Shown: positions 9,801-17,058 of the stretch, in pieces
How the letters are laid out: each line of letters begins with the position of its first letter
How positions within the stretch are numbered: the stretch's first letter is position 1
DNA from: Pirellulaceae bacterium
GTDB taxonomy: Bacteria > Planctomycetota > Planctomycetia > Pirellulales > Pirellulaceae
Direction of reading: 5' to 3'
Length of the DNA: 38,010 nucleotides
Assembly (NCBI GenBank): GCA_016784735.1
Contig: JADHUC010000086.1
Span: forward strand, 1-38,010
Program-made: the position numbers and the translations under genes
The notes under the pieces: model-generated
The model's input: only the letters and a program-made list of their open reading frames with translations
Told to the model about the DNA's origin: nothing
Databases searched by the model: none

Positions 9801-10291
9801 ACCCGGTAAAGGCGGGTGCCGGCGATCAGTTGCACATTGTTGCGCCCAAGACGCGCCAAACGGAAGCTAAAGCCTACGGCGCGGTCATCGACGGCAAGGA
9901 ATACGTCTTCTGCTCCGTTGCCCAAGTGAAACTCAGCGACGGCCCGGTCGAGTTCCTCGGCACGACCGGCTACGCCCGCGACGGCCAAGTGGCGCTGTTC
10001 GAGGGAACCAAGATCGCCTTCCAAGGTCTGGCAGTAGAACTTATCTCCGGCGAGTTTGGTCTCAGTGTCAGCAAGCAAGACAATGGAACGCTCGTTGGAC
10101 GCATCGTAGGACGATCGGGCGGAACGATCCAACTGACACCGCCAGCCGGCTTTGATGCCTCGCATTGCCAAGTCAAGGTTGATGGAGTCGTCGTCCCTCA
10201 CGCGCTCAAGGACGCTGCGATTCGCTTTGACGTGCAGATTGCGCAATCCGATGGGACGAAGAGCTATCTGGTCGAGGCGGCTGACCGTTAA
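6812..10291 (+). CDS. Large secreted polysaccharide lyase-like protein with a PA14-like domain
   Basis: 1159 residues from ATG 6812, with GAGAGG about ten bases upstream; the open frame starts earlier at 6785 but that lies within the palindrome. Residues 1-26 are a signal peptide (FLVSNFSHAPAADW). The N-terminal 400 residues are beta-rich. The middle (about 480-720) is helical, with a toroid-like pattern reminiscent of heparinase II/III or alginate-lyase enzymes: HGGRWMENIACYWHASLLRSF, then NGSGYRWTAASNGALYYATKGHRWSWNGAEQNGD. Residues about 889-983 resemble a PA14 carbohydrate-binding domain (IRWTGMLMHDRW, YSIVAEVNPGDECRIWLNERLVYD, VKIEYVHRSGPARISVKW). The lyase assignment is inferred from fold pattern only; catalytic residues were not pinned down. 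Transcribed alone, divergently from the GH127-like operon. Confidence 0.85.
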   Translation: MINPWIATVCGLVFLVSNFSHAPAADWRHEMKLVDYMGVYDFPEELVSFSFTCPNRMVQKDHLQLQCEGRESPLVYQLSNVVENDGYLSSATVHFRSDLQRNSSRLFRLVHDPAYIAKFTPHVTFKTHDDGTAVIGANLQQLRVPADGAVASAGSAPILGISRDGGATWVGGGTLLLPEGVTLNGVRGTIVDQGTLFIKHRLLYTFNANRTWQVDLTVQHDEKHVLVDEALNGFAPGDAAFWRLSFQKGLEPDSRLVMCNGGYNAGPRGQYCGAYDRDLRADGALPYQLGLYTANSYGVMRSTVVFNDNGQNALIFAINRPRDWKTATRRVWSAVNAPENIYFYHRNGDSFARLALLGRERHWALSLIPRNEVVISELPMTPADQTRAQRKKPPQRYVVRKDLEGYPSQNIRQFGAGPEVRLWQKLTDFSLNAYKDMVFDFDEPLAPYDPEGEKCSYDEYWTRPGFGNVRGYMYQLIQRYWDVSGSLQSAFGKRFELYANSRAGWTAEQRRRIRSILIFATNFLIEDSFSPHISMMAGQPNFVFDAKGSIPMAVATFPNHPHAERWKNEFTRFWSEWLDVYTRRTNPGLNTHGGRWMENIACYWHASLLRSFYPAEAMSRCCDTEIYDHPLFKDLIRWTLDGLAPTEESCRRLVPIGAHARGDVEGERMRGAAELLEKSDPTLAGQLRWCLTDGREGIKPELRSRLYTDYGAVMWYDSGGPNEAFLTIQQLNGSGYRWTAASNGALYYATKGHRWSWNGAEQNGDSFDISQLPLFNLDGKSLGAHRVDGVLYDFDFAQFYKAAGSNPAYPWRGVMMLRDDYLAVYDHVADPKAVGKFQWCNYEAFLQAEFFAQPDFTDLKETSVPRFRNQGGPLRWDWGNEAPLESMRPGPFSIRWTGMLMHDRWMGMPPAAGNYSIVAEVNPGDECRIWLNERLVYDSTTGKSARTRLGDREYADVKIEYVHRSGPARISVKWGTDRLVPPRPQDTFHRLAMPQIYPVKAGAGDQLHIVAPKTRQTEAKAYGAVIDGKEYVFCSVAQVKLSDGPVEFLGTTGYARDGQVALFEGTKIAFQGLAVELISGEFGLSVSKQDNGTLVGRIVGRSGGTIQLTPPAGFDASHCQVKVDGVVVPHALKDAAIRFDVQIAQSDGTKSYLVEAADR

Positions 10292-10411
10292 TGTCAGTGC
10301 TGTAGCCCATGCTCTGCATGACAATTCGCCAATCCGAATTGACTGGCGTCAGGCAGAGCCTGGACTACTGCTTGACGAGTTTTCGACAGGTTTCCCAGAC
10401 GCGGTCAGCCG

Positions 10412-10543
10412 GTGCCGCGGGAGTATGCGGCACGATGGGCGGCATGGAACGAGGAATGCACCGAGATATTGTCTCACGGCAACGACATGCGTGAAGTGCG
10501 AGACCGCGTAATTCTTCGTGGACCGTTTGTGGGTGGCGCATGA
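10412..10543 (+). pseudogene. Remnant of a small DUF5678-like protein
   Basis: A frame without ATG runs from a TGA at 10373 to TGA at 10541-10543. From GTG 10412 it reads VPREYAARWAAWNEECTEIL and then a stretch ending GPFVGGA. This resembles the short planctomycete DUF5678-type proteins (REYAGKWIAW...) that are usually longer and sit immediately upstream of a clan AA aspartic protease. Its stop overlaps the ATG of the next frame (ATGA at 10540-10543), as expected for that pair. The lack of a normal start and the short length suggest decay. Family recognition is from memory. Confidence 0.5.
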
Positions 10544-10875
10544 GATTCGACTATACGGCGATTCTCTCCGTTGTGCCCGACACCGGCGATGCGGTCGTCA
10601 TCTTTCGTCCCGAATTGCGGATCCGAGTTCACGGGCCAAGCGGTTCCGCCGATTTCCTCGCTCCGGTCGATACGGGTGCGGACAACACCATTCTTGTCCG
10701 CCAGCCCCTTTTCGTGGCCCGAGGAGGCAGGCAAGACCTCAGACGCCACAATCAGCCACTTGGTCGCGCTGCCACTTTTCTCGATGTCCCTGACGCACTT
10801 GCGCCGTTACGAAGCGCGAGTAAGTGTCGCCCAACATGTTCCGCCAGCTTCACGGGTACTGCATTGCCGATTTGA
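10540..10875 (+). pseudogene. Truncated clan AA (retropepsin-like) aspartic protease
   Basis: The frame is 111 codons, but only the first ~53 residues look like a protein: MRFDYTAILSVVPDTG, FRPELRIRV and the catalytic signature APVDTGADNTIL (Asp-Thr-Gly). Beyond about 10700 the translation becomes arginine- and serine-rich with no family pattern, and it overlaps the 3' end of the opposite-strand methyltransferase gene from 10752. The second half of the protease, including the conserved hydrophobic-Gly region, is missing. The best reading is a protease gene cut by arrival of the methyltransferase island; the family's usual length is around 120-140 residues. Confidence 0.6.
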
Positions 10876-11828
10876 AGGGCGATGTGTTTGTTGGAGCCGT
10901 AGAAGATGTAATCACCCTCAAACGTCTGCAAACTCGCCGCTTCTCGTAGTGAGATCGCGCGGTTTTGCGATGGATGACCGTACCGTCCGTTCGATATGCT
11001 GTGACAGCGTCCGGTGAGCGCTGGAGCCGGCTTGTCCCACCACATGCGTCCGTAGACGTCGGAATGGCCATTGTAGTCGGAACTGTGGCACGCCAGGACT
11101 AAGTGGCTGGGCCAAGCCCGCCGGTCTCCTCCGTTTTGAGGAGTGTGCCGGAGCCGCTCCATATTGATTTCGGAGATGTCCGCGGCGACATGATTGGCTA
11201 TCGACGAATGCTGCTGTCCCGCCCGAATCCGGGGGTATTGCCGAATGGTTTCGCGAACGGTTCGAAATGGCAGCAGCCCAGGACCGCAGACCTTCGGGGG
11301 AAGCGAAGGAGTAACTCCACGCATCGCAATGAGTATGTATCTGCGCCGATTCTGGGGAACGCCGTACGACTTGGCATCGACAACTCCCTCGTCATATTCA
11401 TACCCGCAGTCTTCGAGAGTTCTGATGAAACGCCGATACGTGCTGTATCCCGACACCCTTGTGATGCCCGGGACATTCTCGATGAAGACCTGGCCCGGTA
11501 GGACCTCTTGGACAAACTCCGAAAAACAGCCCAGTAGCGTGCCAACGCCTGGTTTTCCCGATCGCTTCCTTTGCTGGGAAAACGGTTGGCAAGGCGCACA
11601 CCCGGCAAAGAGCAGTTCGTTACAGTCAATGTTCCCCAAGTACTGACGGATTTGTTGGTATTGAACGTCGCGAACATCAACTGCCAGGAAGGAAACGGAC
11701 GGATTGTTCCGCACGTACGTCTCACGGCATCGGTCATCGGAGTCGATTCCCAGGTCGACGGAAACCCCAGAATTGAGTAGGCCTCTCGTGAGCCCTCCGG
11801 CTCCACAGAAAAAATCTACCGCAATCAT
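10752..11828 (-). CDS. DNA (cytosine-5) methyltransferase
   Basis: 358 residues from ATG 11828-11826, the Met directly before motif I; the open frame goes further upstream but into the previous gene. Motif I is VDFFCGAGG (about 4-12) for AdoMet binding. Motif IV is CAPCQPFS with catalytic Cys80, motif VI is IENV (116-119), and motif VIII is QNRRR (159-163). Motif IX is REAASLQTF and motif X is IGNAVPVKLAEHVG. All are intact, so the enzyme should be active. The variable target-recognition part is short (about residues 175-285) and the recognition site cannot be read from it. It methylates the C5 of cytosine in duplex DNA, the modification arm of the island. Third gene of a minus-strand operon, 16 bases after the receiver gene. 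Partner Vsr lies divergently upstream. Confidence 0.93.
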   Translation of the reverse strand: MIAVDFFCGAGGLTRGLLNSGVSVDLGIDSDDRCRETYVRNNPSVSFLAVDVRDVQYQQIRQYLGNIDCNELLFAGCAPCQPFSQQRKRSGKPGVGTLLGCFSEFVQEVLPGQVFIENVPGITRVSGYSTYRRFIRTLEDCGYEYDEGVVDAKSYGVPQNRRRYILIAMRGVTPSLPPKVCGPGLLPFRTVRETIRQYPRIRAGQQHSSIANHVAADISEINMERLRHTPQNGGDRRAWPSHLVLACHSSDYNGHSDVYGRMWWDKPAPALTGRCHSISNGRYGHPSQNRAISLREAASLQTFEGDYIFYGSNKHIALQIGNAVPVKLAEHVGRHLLALRNGASASGTSRKVAARPSG

Positions 11829-11844
11829 TGCCGCGATCCTGATG

Positions 11845-12960
11845 TTACGACTTGCCCCATGCCTGAACGACCATCTCAACCCAACCTTGGTTATCGCACG
11901 GCGGTGCGCCGGGTCGGCCCGTAACCTGCAAGTAGTTCCACGCCACTTGTTCACGAAACGGACTGTCAATCGACGCGACTCGCACGAATCCTTTGTCTTC
12001 ATCGGCAGGATCACCGATATTTTCCAACGCGACCAGCGCCAAATCGCGCAGATTCACTGTCATCGAAGGAAAAACCTTCGGATACTCAGGCAGCAAAAGG
12101 TAACCGTCCGCGTAGCACTCGTTGAGCAACGCGGGAAGTTTGCCCTTGAGTTTGGAGGCGCCCGTATTCGGTGCCAGGTTGGCTCCTTTCGTGAAAAACA
12201 CTTTCCAGTCGCAGCACCCGGCAACGAGGGCCGAATGAACTTTTGGTCCTTGACTTCGGACCATATCGCACGTGGGCGTTATGATGACACGATACGCTGT
12301 TGGATCGGTCGGAGGCTTCGCTCGTTCTCGGATGAGATCCGCCATCATTAAGTCCGGTTCGAGCGGAGGAATGATGTACTTTTCCCAGTTGGCCAACTGC
12401 CGATCTTCGGCGATAACGTCGTGATCCAGCACGGCGGCAATTCGTCGACGGGCCGCCCTCATGAGCATGTCACGGCGAACGTCTTCGTCCGTTTCTCCGG
12501 CAAATACGTGGACGGAAACATCTTTGAGGACTTGCTGTAGAGTCTGGAGAATTCGGTCCTCGACGGCATGGATTCCTTGCACGTGGGAGGAAAAACCGCC
12601 AACAATGCCGATCACTTCCTCATCGGTGTCGGGGCCTTTCGCGACCAAGCGGACAAACGGATGATCCGAGGGCAGTTGATCTTCGACGCTCTCCGCACGT
12701 GCGGTGTAGACCACGATGGGGCAAAACCGCCGAGCCCACACTTCCTCCCAAATGCCCGATCCAGGGAATTGCGTCCGATGCGACTCGTCGAGAGCCAAAT
12801 CGAGGATCACGACGTCGGGTTTCGTTCGAGAAAGACTGTCGATAGCCCGATTGAAGTCCTTCTCTATGCTGAACTCGACGGGGGAAAGCCGCTCCTCCGC
12901 AAGTTCTTTCACGGTATCAGCCAAATCGGGATCGTCTTCGATCATAAGGACGTTTAGCAT
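11845..12960 (-). CDS. Response-regulator-like protein: REC domain plus unfamiliar C-terminal TCD domain
   Basis: 371 residues from ATG 12960. Residues 1-125 are a receiver domain with all key positions: acidic Glu8-Asp9-Asp10, phospho-acceptor Asp54 (VVILDLAL), Thr86 (VVYTA) and Lys108 (VAKG). A helical linker follows (about 126-220). Residues 221-371 form a domain I do not recognise. Its conserved-looking marks are VIITPTCDMV (Thr-Cys-Asp 230-232), GCCDW, and a C-terminal IDSPFREQVAWNYLQVTGRP. There is no helix-turn-helix, so it is not an ordinary transcription factor. It lies 27 bases downstream of the GHKL/histidine-kinase gene and 16 upstream of the methyltransferase, implying one operon, and it is the obvious acceptor for phosphate from that kinase. 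The output could be protein contact or an enzymatic effect; this is open. Confidence 0.85.
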   Translation of the reverse strand: MLNVLMIEDDPDLADTVKELAEERLSPVEFSIEKDFNRAIDSLSRTKPDVVILDLALDESHRTQFPGSGIWEEVWARRFCPIVVYTARAESVEDQLPSDHPFVRLVAKGPDTDEEVIGIVGGFSSHVQGIHAVEDRILQTLQQVLKDVSVHVFAGETDEDVRRDMLMRAARRRIAAVLDHDVIAEDRQLANWEKYIIPPLEPDLMMADLIRERAKPPTDPTAYRVIITPTCDMVRSQGPKVHSALVAGCCDWKVFFTKGANLAPNTGASKLKGKLPALLNECYADGYLLLPEYPKVFPSMTVNLRDLALVALENIGDPADEDKGFVRVASIDSPFREQVAWNYLQVTGRPGAPPCDNQGWVEMVVQAWGKS

Positions 12961-12987
12961 AGCACGGTTCCCCGTCTGTCGTGTTTT

Positions 12988-15138
12988 CTACTTTTTCAGA
13001 GGAAGATCGAACACGAAGGTCGCACCACTTAGGTTTCCTTGAGGGCAGTATTTCATCTGCCCGCCGTAGGCGACGATGAGTTCCGAAGCGATTGTTAGTC
13101 CCATTCCGATCCCGTTTGGTTTTCTGGTAACGCCGGGCAAGAAGATCTTACTCTCGTATTCCTCCGGAACGCCTGGGCCGGAATCCTCGATGGTTACTTC
13201 GACTCGCTGTTTGCGCCGGAGCCGCCCGAGCCGAATTGCTAGTTGCCGTTTCCCTTCGCGCTTCTGTCCCAACCAGTAGAATGCGTTTTCAAACAGATTA
13301 AGCAGAATGGCATCCATCTCCCCGGGATCCACCGCAACTTCACAACTGCCTCCGGGGCTCCGAATCACATCGATGTTCAGCCGATCCGTTTCCGCCGATT
13401 TCGCGTCAAGAAGTCTCTTGACTCGATCGACCAGATCGCAACTCCTCTTTCCTCGTCTAAACGACCGATTGGCGAGCGGGGCAAAGGTCTCAGCCAATCG
13501 AGCGAGCGAGGCGATGGCGTTCTCAGCACGCTCGACGTTTCGCGACATCTTCTCCGTTATTTCGTATTCGTCCGCGTATTCGAGGACCGCGCGCACAAAT
13601 GCGTTAATGGTGGTAGTCCGGTTTCGCACCTCATGCACCAGGAATTCGGCGATCGTGCCAACAGTCGCCAGCTGGCTGTAGTAAATGAATCGCCGTTCTA
13701 TTTCTTTCCGCGTCTTGGCCAGGTTTCGTTCATGTTTCTTGACCAACTGAAGGGCGTCTTTCGCAGACGCGCCTTCGTCGGCGGCTTCGACCACGTCCTC
13801 GACGAGATCCTCTGCCGAAAGGCCTTCGAATATCTCCGCCAGCGGCTTCTCGGCCGCATCTTCGTCGATGCGATCCGTCTGCCGTTCGCTTTCAAGTGTT
13901 GCCACCGCACAACGCAAGATATGCTCAAACGCCTGAACTTCCGGCAAATCGACGAGCCGTTCGCGGTCGCTTGTGTCTTTGATCTTGGGATTCGCGTCGG
14001 CCGTAATTCTGGCGTACCCTACGAGTTGTGTTGTACTGAGCCGCTTTCCGACGTCGCTAATCCGACGTCGGTCCAGACCCAACCAGTCGCGGGAGTTCTC
14101 GGACTTGGGCAACACGAGAATCCCGTCCCGATAAACCGAGATCCCTTTGTAGGCGCCGATTGACTGCCGGATCGTGCGTTTGTCCAAATCATAATGGTCA
14201 GCTATGTCCCGGACCCCGACCAGATCGACATCCCACCCCCGAATCTCGAAGGAGAAGGGACCGCAGTTCGGATTTTCCAGCGCGGCGACTCTTTTCGGCG
14301 CTGTCCTTTCCTCGCGCATTGTTTTCCACTGCAACTCGCCGGCGATGCTCCGTCTGACTTTCTTGGAACCGATTAGCCGAAACGAATAGCACCATTTCAG
14401 ACTTCCTGTTTCATCGACCGTGCCTTCGAGGGCATATTTGGGGAACTTGAGGAACTCTTGCGGCGTGATCCGAGTCGGAGTCGTGTCGCCCTCGCTACGT
14501 GATAGCCATATCGAAAATCCTTCGACAGTCTTGAACGGTGACACCATCCGCGAAAGATGATCTTCCAACTCCTCCACACGATCCTCGTCCCACTCCGATT
14601 TCAAGTTGTAGATCCGAATTCGAGTGCCCGTGCGTTTGAAGGCAGCATCTCCTGTTACCTCATTCAAGTCCACCGTACACGTTGAAAGGTCGTCGGATTC
14701 CGCGAGTTCGTCCCAGTCAACCCGAACTTCCCAACAAGGTTCGGACTTCGCCTTCGTCAGCATTTCGAGTCGGTTTCCCAGACGAGCGGCGGATAGCCGG
14801 CCAAGGCCCTTTTCGCCCGACGCGCGTCGGGCACGAGTCCCTTTTCTGCAAGTTGGGTTTGACAACCTGTACGGTGTGCCTACCATGCACCACACGTCGC
14901 GGATGATCTTCAGACTCATGCCTTCGCCATCGTCCTGAATCTCGATGAACTCTCCGGAACCGTCTGATCCAAACCGTACATCCACGCGGTCTGCAAAGGC
15001 GTCGTAGGAGTTCTTGACGAGTTCGGTGATAGCCACCAGGTCATTTGTGACCAAGTCCGATCCCAACGCGGAGAAAACCCGCGGGTGGAACGCGAGAGGA
15101 ATCGACTTGCGCTTGGTGCGGCGACTCGTTTTCGACAT
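12988..15138 (-). CDS. Dual-GHKL protein: HSP90/MORC-like ATPase fused to a histidine kinase
   Basis: 716 residues from ATG 15138 (the TTG-initiated longer frame from 15195 lacks a good start). An N-terminal HSP90/MutL/MORC-type ATP site has the N box ELVKNSYDA (39-47), DDGEGM (69-74) and GEKGLGRLS (108-116). A middle S5-like transducer region carries GISVYRDGILVLPKS, DWLGLDRRR and the pattern GYARITADANPKIKDTSDRE. A charged, probably coiled helix leads into a HisKA-like box FLVHEVRN with His502, then a second GHKL catalytic domain (LLNLFENAF, EDSGPGVPE, IFLPGVT, GIGMGLTI). There is no transmembrane segment, so it acts in the cytoplasm. It probably senses or clamps DNA through the first ATPase and signals by phosphorelay through the second. 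First gene of the operon with the receiver protein and the cytosine methyltransferase. Confidence 0.9.
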   Translation of the reverse strand: MSKTSRRTKRKSIPLAFHPRVFSALGSDLVTNDLVAITELVKNSYDAFADRVDVRFGSDGSGEFIEIQDDGEGMSLKIIRDVWCMVGTPYRLSNPTCRKGTRARRASGEKGLGRLSAARLGNRLEMLTKAKSEPCWEVRVDWDELAESDDLSTCTVDLNEVTGDAAFKRTGTRIRIYNLKSEWDEDRVEELEDHLSRMVSPFKTVEGFSIWLSRSEGDTTPTRITPQEFLKFPKYALEGTVDETGSLKWCYSFRLIGSKKVRRSIAGELQWKTMREERTAPKRVAALENPNCGPFSFEIRGWDVDLVGVRDIADHYDLDKRTIRQSIGAYKGISVYRDGILVLPKSENSRDWLGLDRRRISDVGKRLSTTQLVGYARITADANPKIKDTSDRERLVDLPEVQAFEHILRCAVATLESERQTDRIDEDAAEKPLAEIFEGLSAEDLVEDVVEAADEGASAKDALQLVKKHERNLAKTRKEIERRFIYYSQLATVGTIAEFLVHEVRNRTTTINAFVRAVLEYADEYEITEKMSRNVERAENAIASLARLAETFAPLANRSFRRGKRSCDLVDRVKRLLDAKSAETDRLNIDVIRSPGGSCEVAVDPGEMDAILLNLFENAFYWLGQKREGKRQLAIRLGRLRRKQRVEVTIEDSGPGVPEEYESKIFLPGVTRKPNGIGMGLTIASELIVAYGGQMKYCPQGNLSGATFVFDLPLKK

Positions 15139-15212
15139 GGTTTCACCAACCCGTGTAAGGCCAAGTGACCGTCCCGGAATTGTCTGGGTTGCCAACGCCT
15201 ACCCATTTTCAC

Positions 15213-15240
15213 ATCATAGCGGGTTACCGGATCGACACAA
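15213..15240 (-). promoter_or_regulatory. Possible sigma-70-like promoter of the GHKL-REC-methyltransferase operon
   Basis: On the minus strand a TATGAT box (15218-15213) is preceded by TTGTGT (15240-15235) with a 16-base spacer. It would start transcription about 70 bases upstream of the ATG at 15138. It lies in the 131-base divergent region shared with vsr, so the two transcription units could be co-regulated. This is a pattern match only. Confidence 0.35.
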
Positions 15241-15269
15241 GATTGTACCAATACGGGAGATAAGGCACG

Positions 15270-15686
15270 ATGGCCGACCGTTTTTCCGCCCGGAAACGCC
15301 GGCGGATCATGCAAACGGTCCGAACCCGGGACACCGCCCCCGAGCAAGCCCTGAGCACGGCGTTGCGTGAGCTGGGGCTCACTTTCGAGCAGAATGCGAA
15401 GGAACTACCCGGCACACCGGATTTCTATTTCCCAGACAGCGCGACGGTCGTATTCGTTCATGGGTGTTTTTGGCACGGTCATCAAGCCTGCGCGAAGGGC
15501 CGGAATCGTCCCAAGACAAACAAGCATTTCTGGAAGAACAAGCTGAAGGAGAACCTCCGACGAGACCGCCGCGTCGCCAGACAGTTGCGTGCGATGGGCC
15601 TCAGCGTGTACACGGTTTGGGAGTGCGAGATCAAGCGGAGCGGAATACCGACTAGGTTGCGCGATCGCCTACTTCCGTGCGAGTAG
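15270..15686 (+). CDS. vsr: Vsr (very short patch repair) endonuclease
   Basis: 138 residues from ATG 15270, with GGGAGATAAGG upstream. The Vsr signature is complete: the N-terminal RTRDTAPE with Glu25, LPGTPDF with Asp51, VFVHGCFWHGH with His64, Cys66, Trp68, His69 and His71, then Cys74, PKTNKHFW, LRRDRR, and VWECE near the C-terminus. These positions line up almost residue for residue with the catalytic and zinc-binding positions known for E. coli Vsr (156 residues there). Such enzymes nick DNA next to T:G mismatches created by deamination of 5-methylcytosine, and related PD-(D/E)XK-type forms occur as restriction nucleases. It is divergent from the GHKL-REC-methyltransferase operon and convergent with the SGNH gene downstream. 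It is the only nuclease in the island. Confidence 0.94.
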   Translation: MADRFSARKRRRIMQTVRTRDTAPEQALSTALRELGLTFEQNAKELPGTPDFYFPDSATVVFVHGCFWHGHQACAKGRNRPKTNKHFWKNKLKENLRRDRRVARQLRAMGLSVYTVWECEIKRSGIPTRLRDRLLPCE

Positions 15687-15739
15687 GCGTAGGGTCGGTG
15701 GGAACCGGATCGACTCGACGGAGGTTCTTGGTCGACGGT

Positions 15740-17020
15740 TCATCTTGGTGGCGGTGTGACGCGACTGGTTTTGCCCGGCTTGAGGAACCAGCGGCTTGTG
15801 CCCGCGTCGGTTTTGAAGAAGTTCAACAGCAGCATGGTCGTCTTCTTGGTGCCGGCTTCGTTGGGATGCAAACGATCGGCGCGCACGTCGTCTTCCGACC
15901 ACATAAGTCCGTCGAGTTTGCGCGGCGTGTCACCGCAGGCCCACAGATAGGGACCCCAGATCGCCAGTGGCGCTTTCACGTCGCCGCGTCCGGGATCCCA
16001 GTTCAGTCGCGCGTCGCCCTGGATCTGGTTTTGCACGACCCAGCGCGTGCCGAAGCCCGATTCGTAGGCGTAGGGCTCGGGGCTGCCGCTGGCACGTCCC
16101 GACCAACCGCCGAAGGTGCGGCTGGAAAGATACGCGACTCGCAGATTGGGATAATGATGCCGAGCGATGTTGAGGATGGCAGTCATATCGGCTTGTAACG
16201 CCCGGGCATGCGCGGGAAACTCGCCCAGCGGTTTCGGGTTGGCCTCGACATGCTTGAGCCAGACCGCTTGCACCTGCTTCGCCGACAGGCCCGCCGCCTC
16301 GATGCGCTTCGCCAACGTCGGCCACGTGTCTTTGTCCAGCCCGGTACTGTTCCGGCGGTTGGTCTTGGGCATGCGGACGACATCCATCTGTTTGTCCAGC
16401 CGATCCTGCTCGGCTTTCGGCAAGACTTCTGCGCCGTCCCAGGCCCACATGACGGCCGAACGCCCGCCCATGGCGCCGTTGACGATGACGACGTTGGATG
16501 ATTTCTGGGGATCGGCGTCGGCGGTGCGTTTGAAGTCTTCCCATTCAATCGAGGTGTTGGAGAAGCCGATCGCGATCAGGCCGATCTTGCCGTCATCCGA
16601 CGGCTGACCGTTTGCATCAAGTGGGCGAGTCTTTTCGGATTCACGCAAATAAGCCACGCGATGCGCTTCCGGCGGTTCGTTCTGGCCGCCGCCGTAAAGC
16701 CCTCCATCCTCGCCCTTGTAAGGTGCGGTCATATCGGTGATCGGCACCAGCGTCTTCCAGTCGCCTCTGTTGACTACGAAGGGACGCGCAGGGGTGTTTG
16801 GCACGCGTCCTGGCCGTCGGGCCGCGGCTCGCTTACGGATTTCTCGCTTGACCCGATCGAGATACGCCTGCTCCTCGGGCGTGAGCGTCTCGCCGGCTTG
16901 GAATTTGCGCATGAGTTCTTTGCCACGTGCGACATCAATCGGCGCCTCATCAGCGGCCCGTGCGGCGGTGGATATGGCAACAAGCAACAGTGGGACAAGC
17001 AGGACCGCGAAACCTCTCAT
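15740..17020 (-). CDS. Secreted SGNH-like hydrolase
   Basis: 426 residues from ATG 17020, with GAGGA about ten bases upstream. Residues 1-22 are a signal peptide ending ARAADE. A charged helical segment follows (LTPEEQAYLDRVKREIRKRAA), then an SGNH-like core from about residue 120: block I as GLIAIGFSNTSIEW, a glycine-rich NGAMGGRSAVMWAW, and the C-terminal Asp/His pair in RADRLHPNEAGTKK. The block I serine context (Gly-Phe-Ser-Asn) is atypical of GDSL but fits planctomycete esterase-like SGNH proteins. It is last in a four-gene minus-strand operon, 38 bases after the Gfo/Idh/MocA gene. Probable role is removal of ester groups from a glycan outside the cytoplasm; the substrate is unknown. Confidence 0.8.
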   Translation of the reverse strand: MRGFAVLLVPLLLVAISTAARAADEAPIDVARGKELMRKFQAGETLTPEEQAYLDRVKREIRKRAAARRPGRVPNTPARPFVVNRGDWKTLVPITDMTAPYKGEDGGLYGGGQNEPPEAHRVAYLRESEKTRPLDANGQPSDDGKIGLIAIGFSNTSIEWEDFKRTADADPQKSSNVVIVNGAMGGRSAVMWAWDGAEVLPKAEQDRLDKQMDVVRMPKTNRRNSTGLDKDTWPTLAKRIEAAGLSAKQVQAVWLKHVEANPKPLGEFPAHARALQADMTAILNIARHHYPNLRVAYLSSRTFGGWSGRASGSPEPYAYESGFGTRWVVQNQIQGDARLNWDPGRGDVKAPLAIWGPYLWACGDTPRKLDGLMWSEDDVRADRLHPNEAGTKKTTMLLLNFFKTDAGTSRWFLKPGKTSRVTPPPR

Positions 17021-17058
17021 GGCACATCCTCTCAGATAGTATGGGCGATTCCAGGGCG

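Noticed and set aside
8921..10324. Minus-strand open frame of 467 codons
   Set aside because: Antisense to the lyase-like gene, which has a signal peptide and PA14 pattern; the shadow has neither.
13243..14163. Plus-strand open frame of 306 codons within the island
   Set aside because: Lies opposite the GHKL/histidine-kinase gene, whose motifs are complete; no recognisable protein features.
10752..15686. BREX, DISARM or classical type II restriction system
   Set aside because: No PglZ, helicase, phospholipase-D or dedicated restriction endonuclease gene is present next to the methyltransferase.
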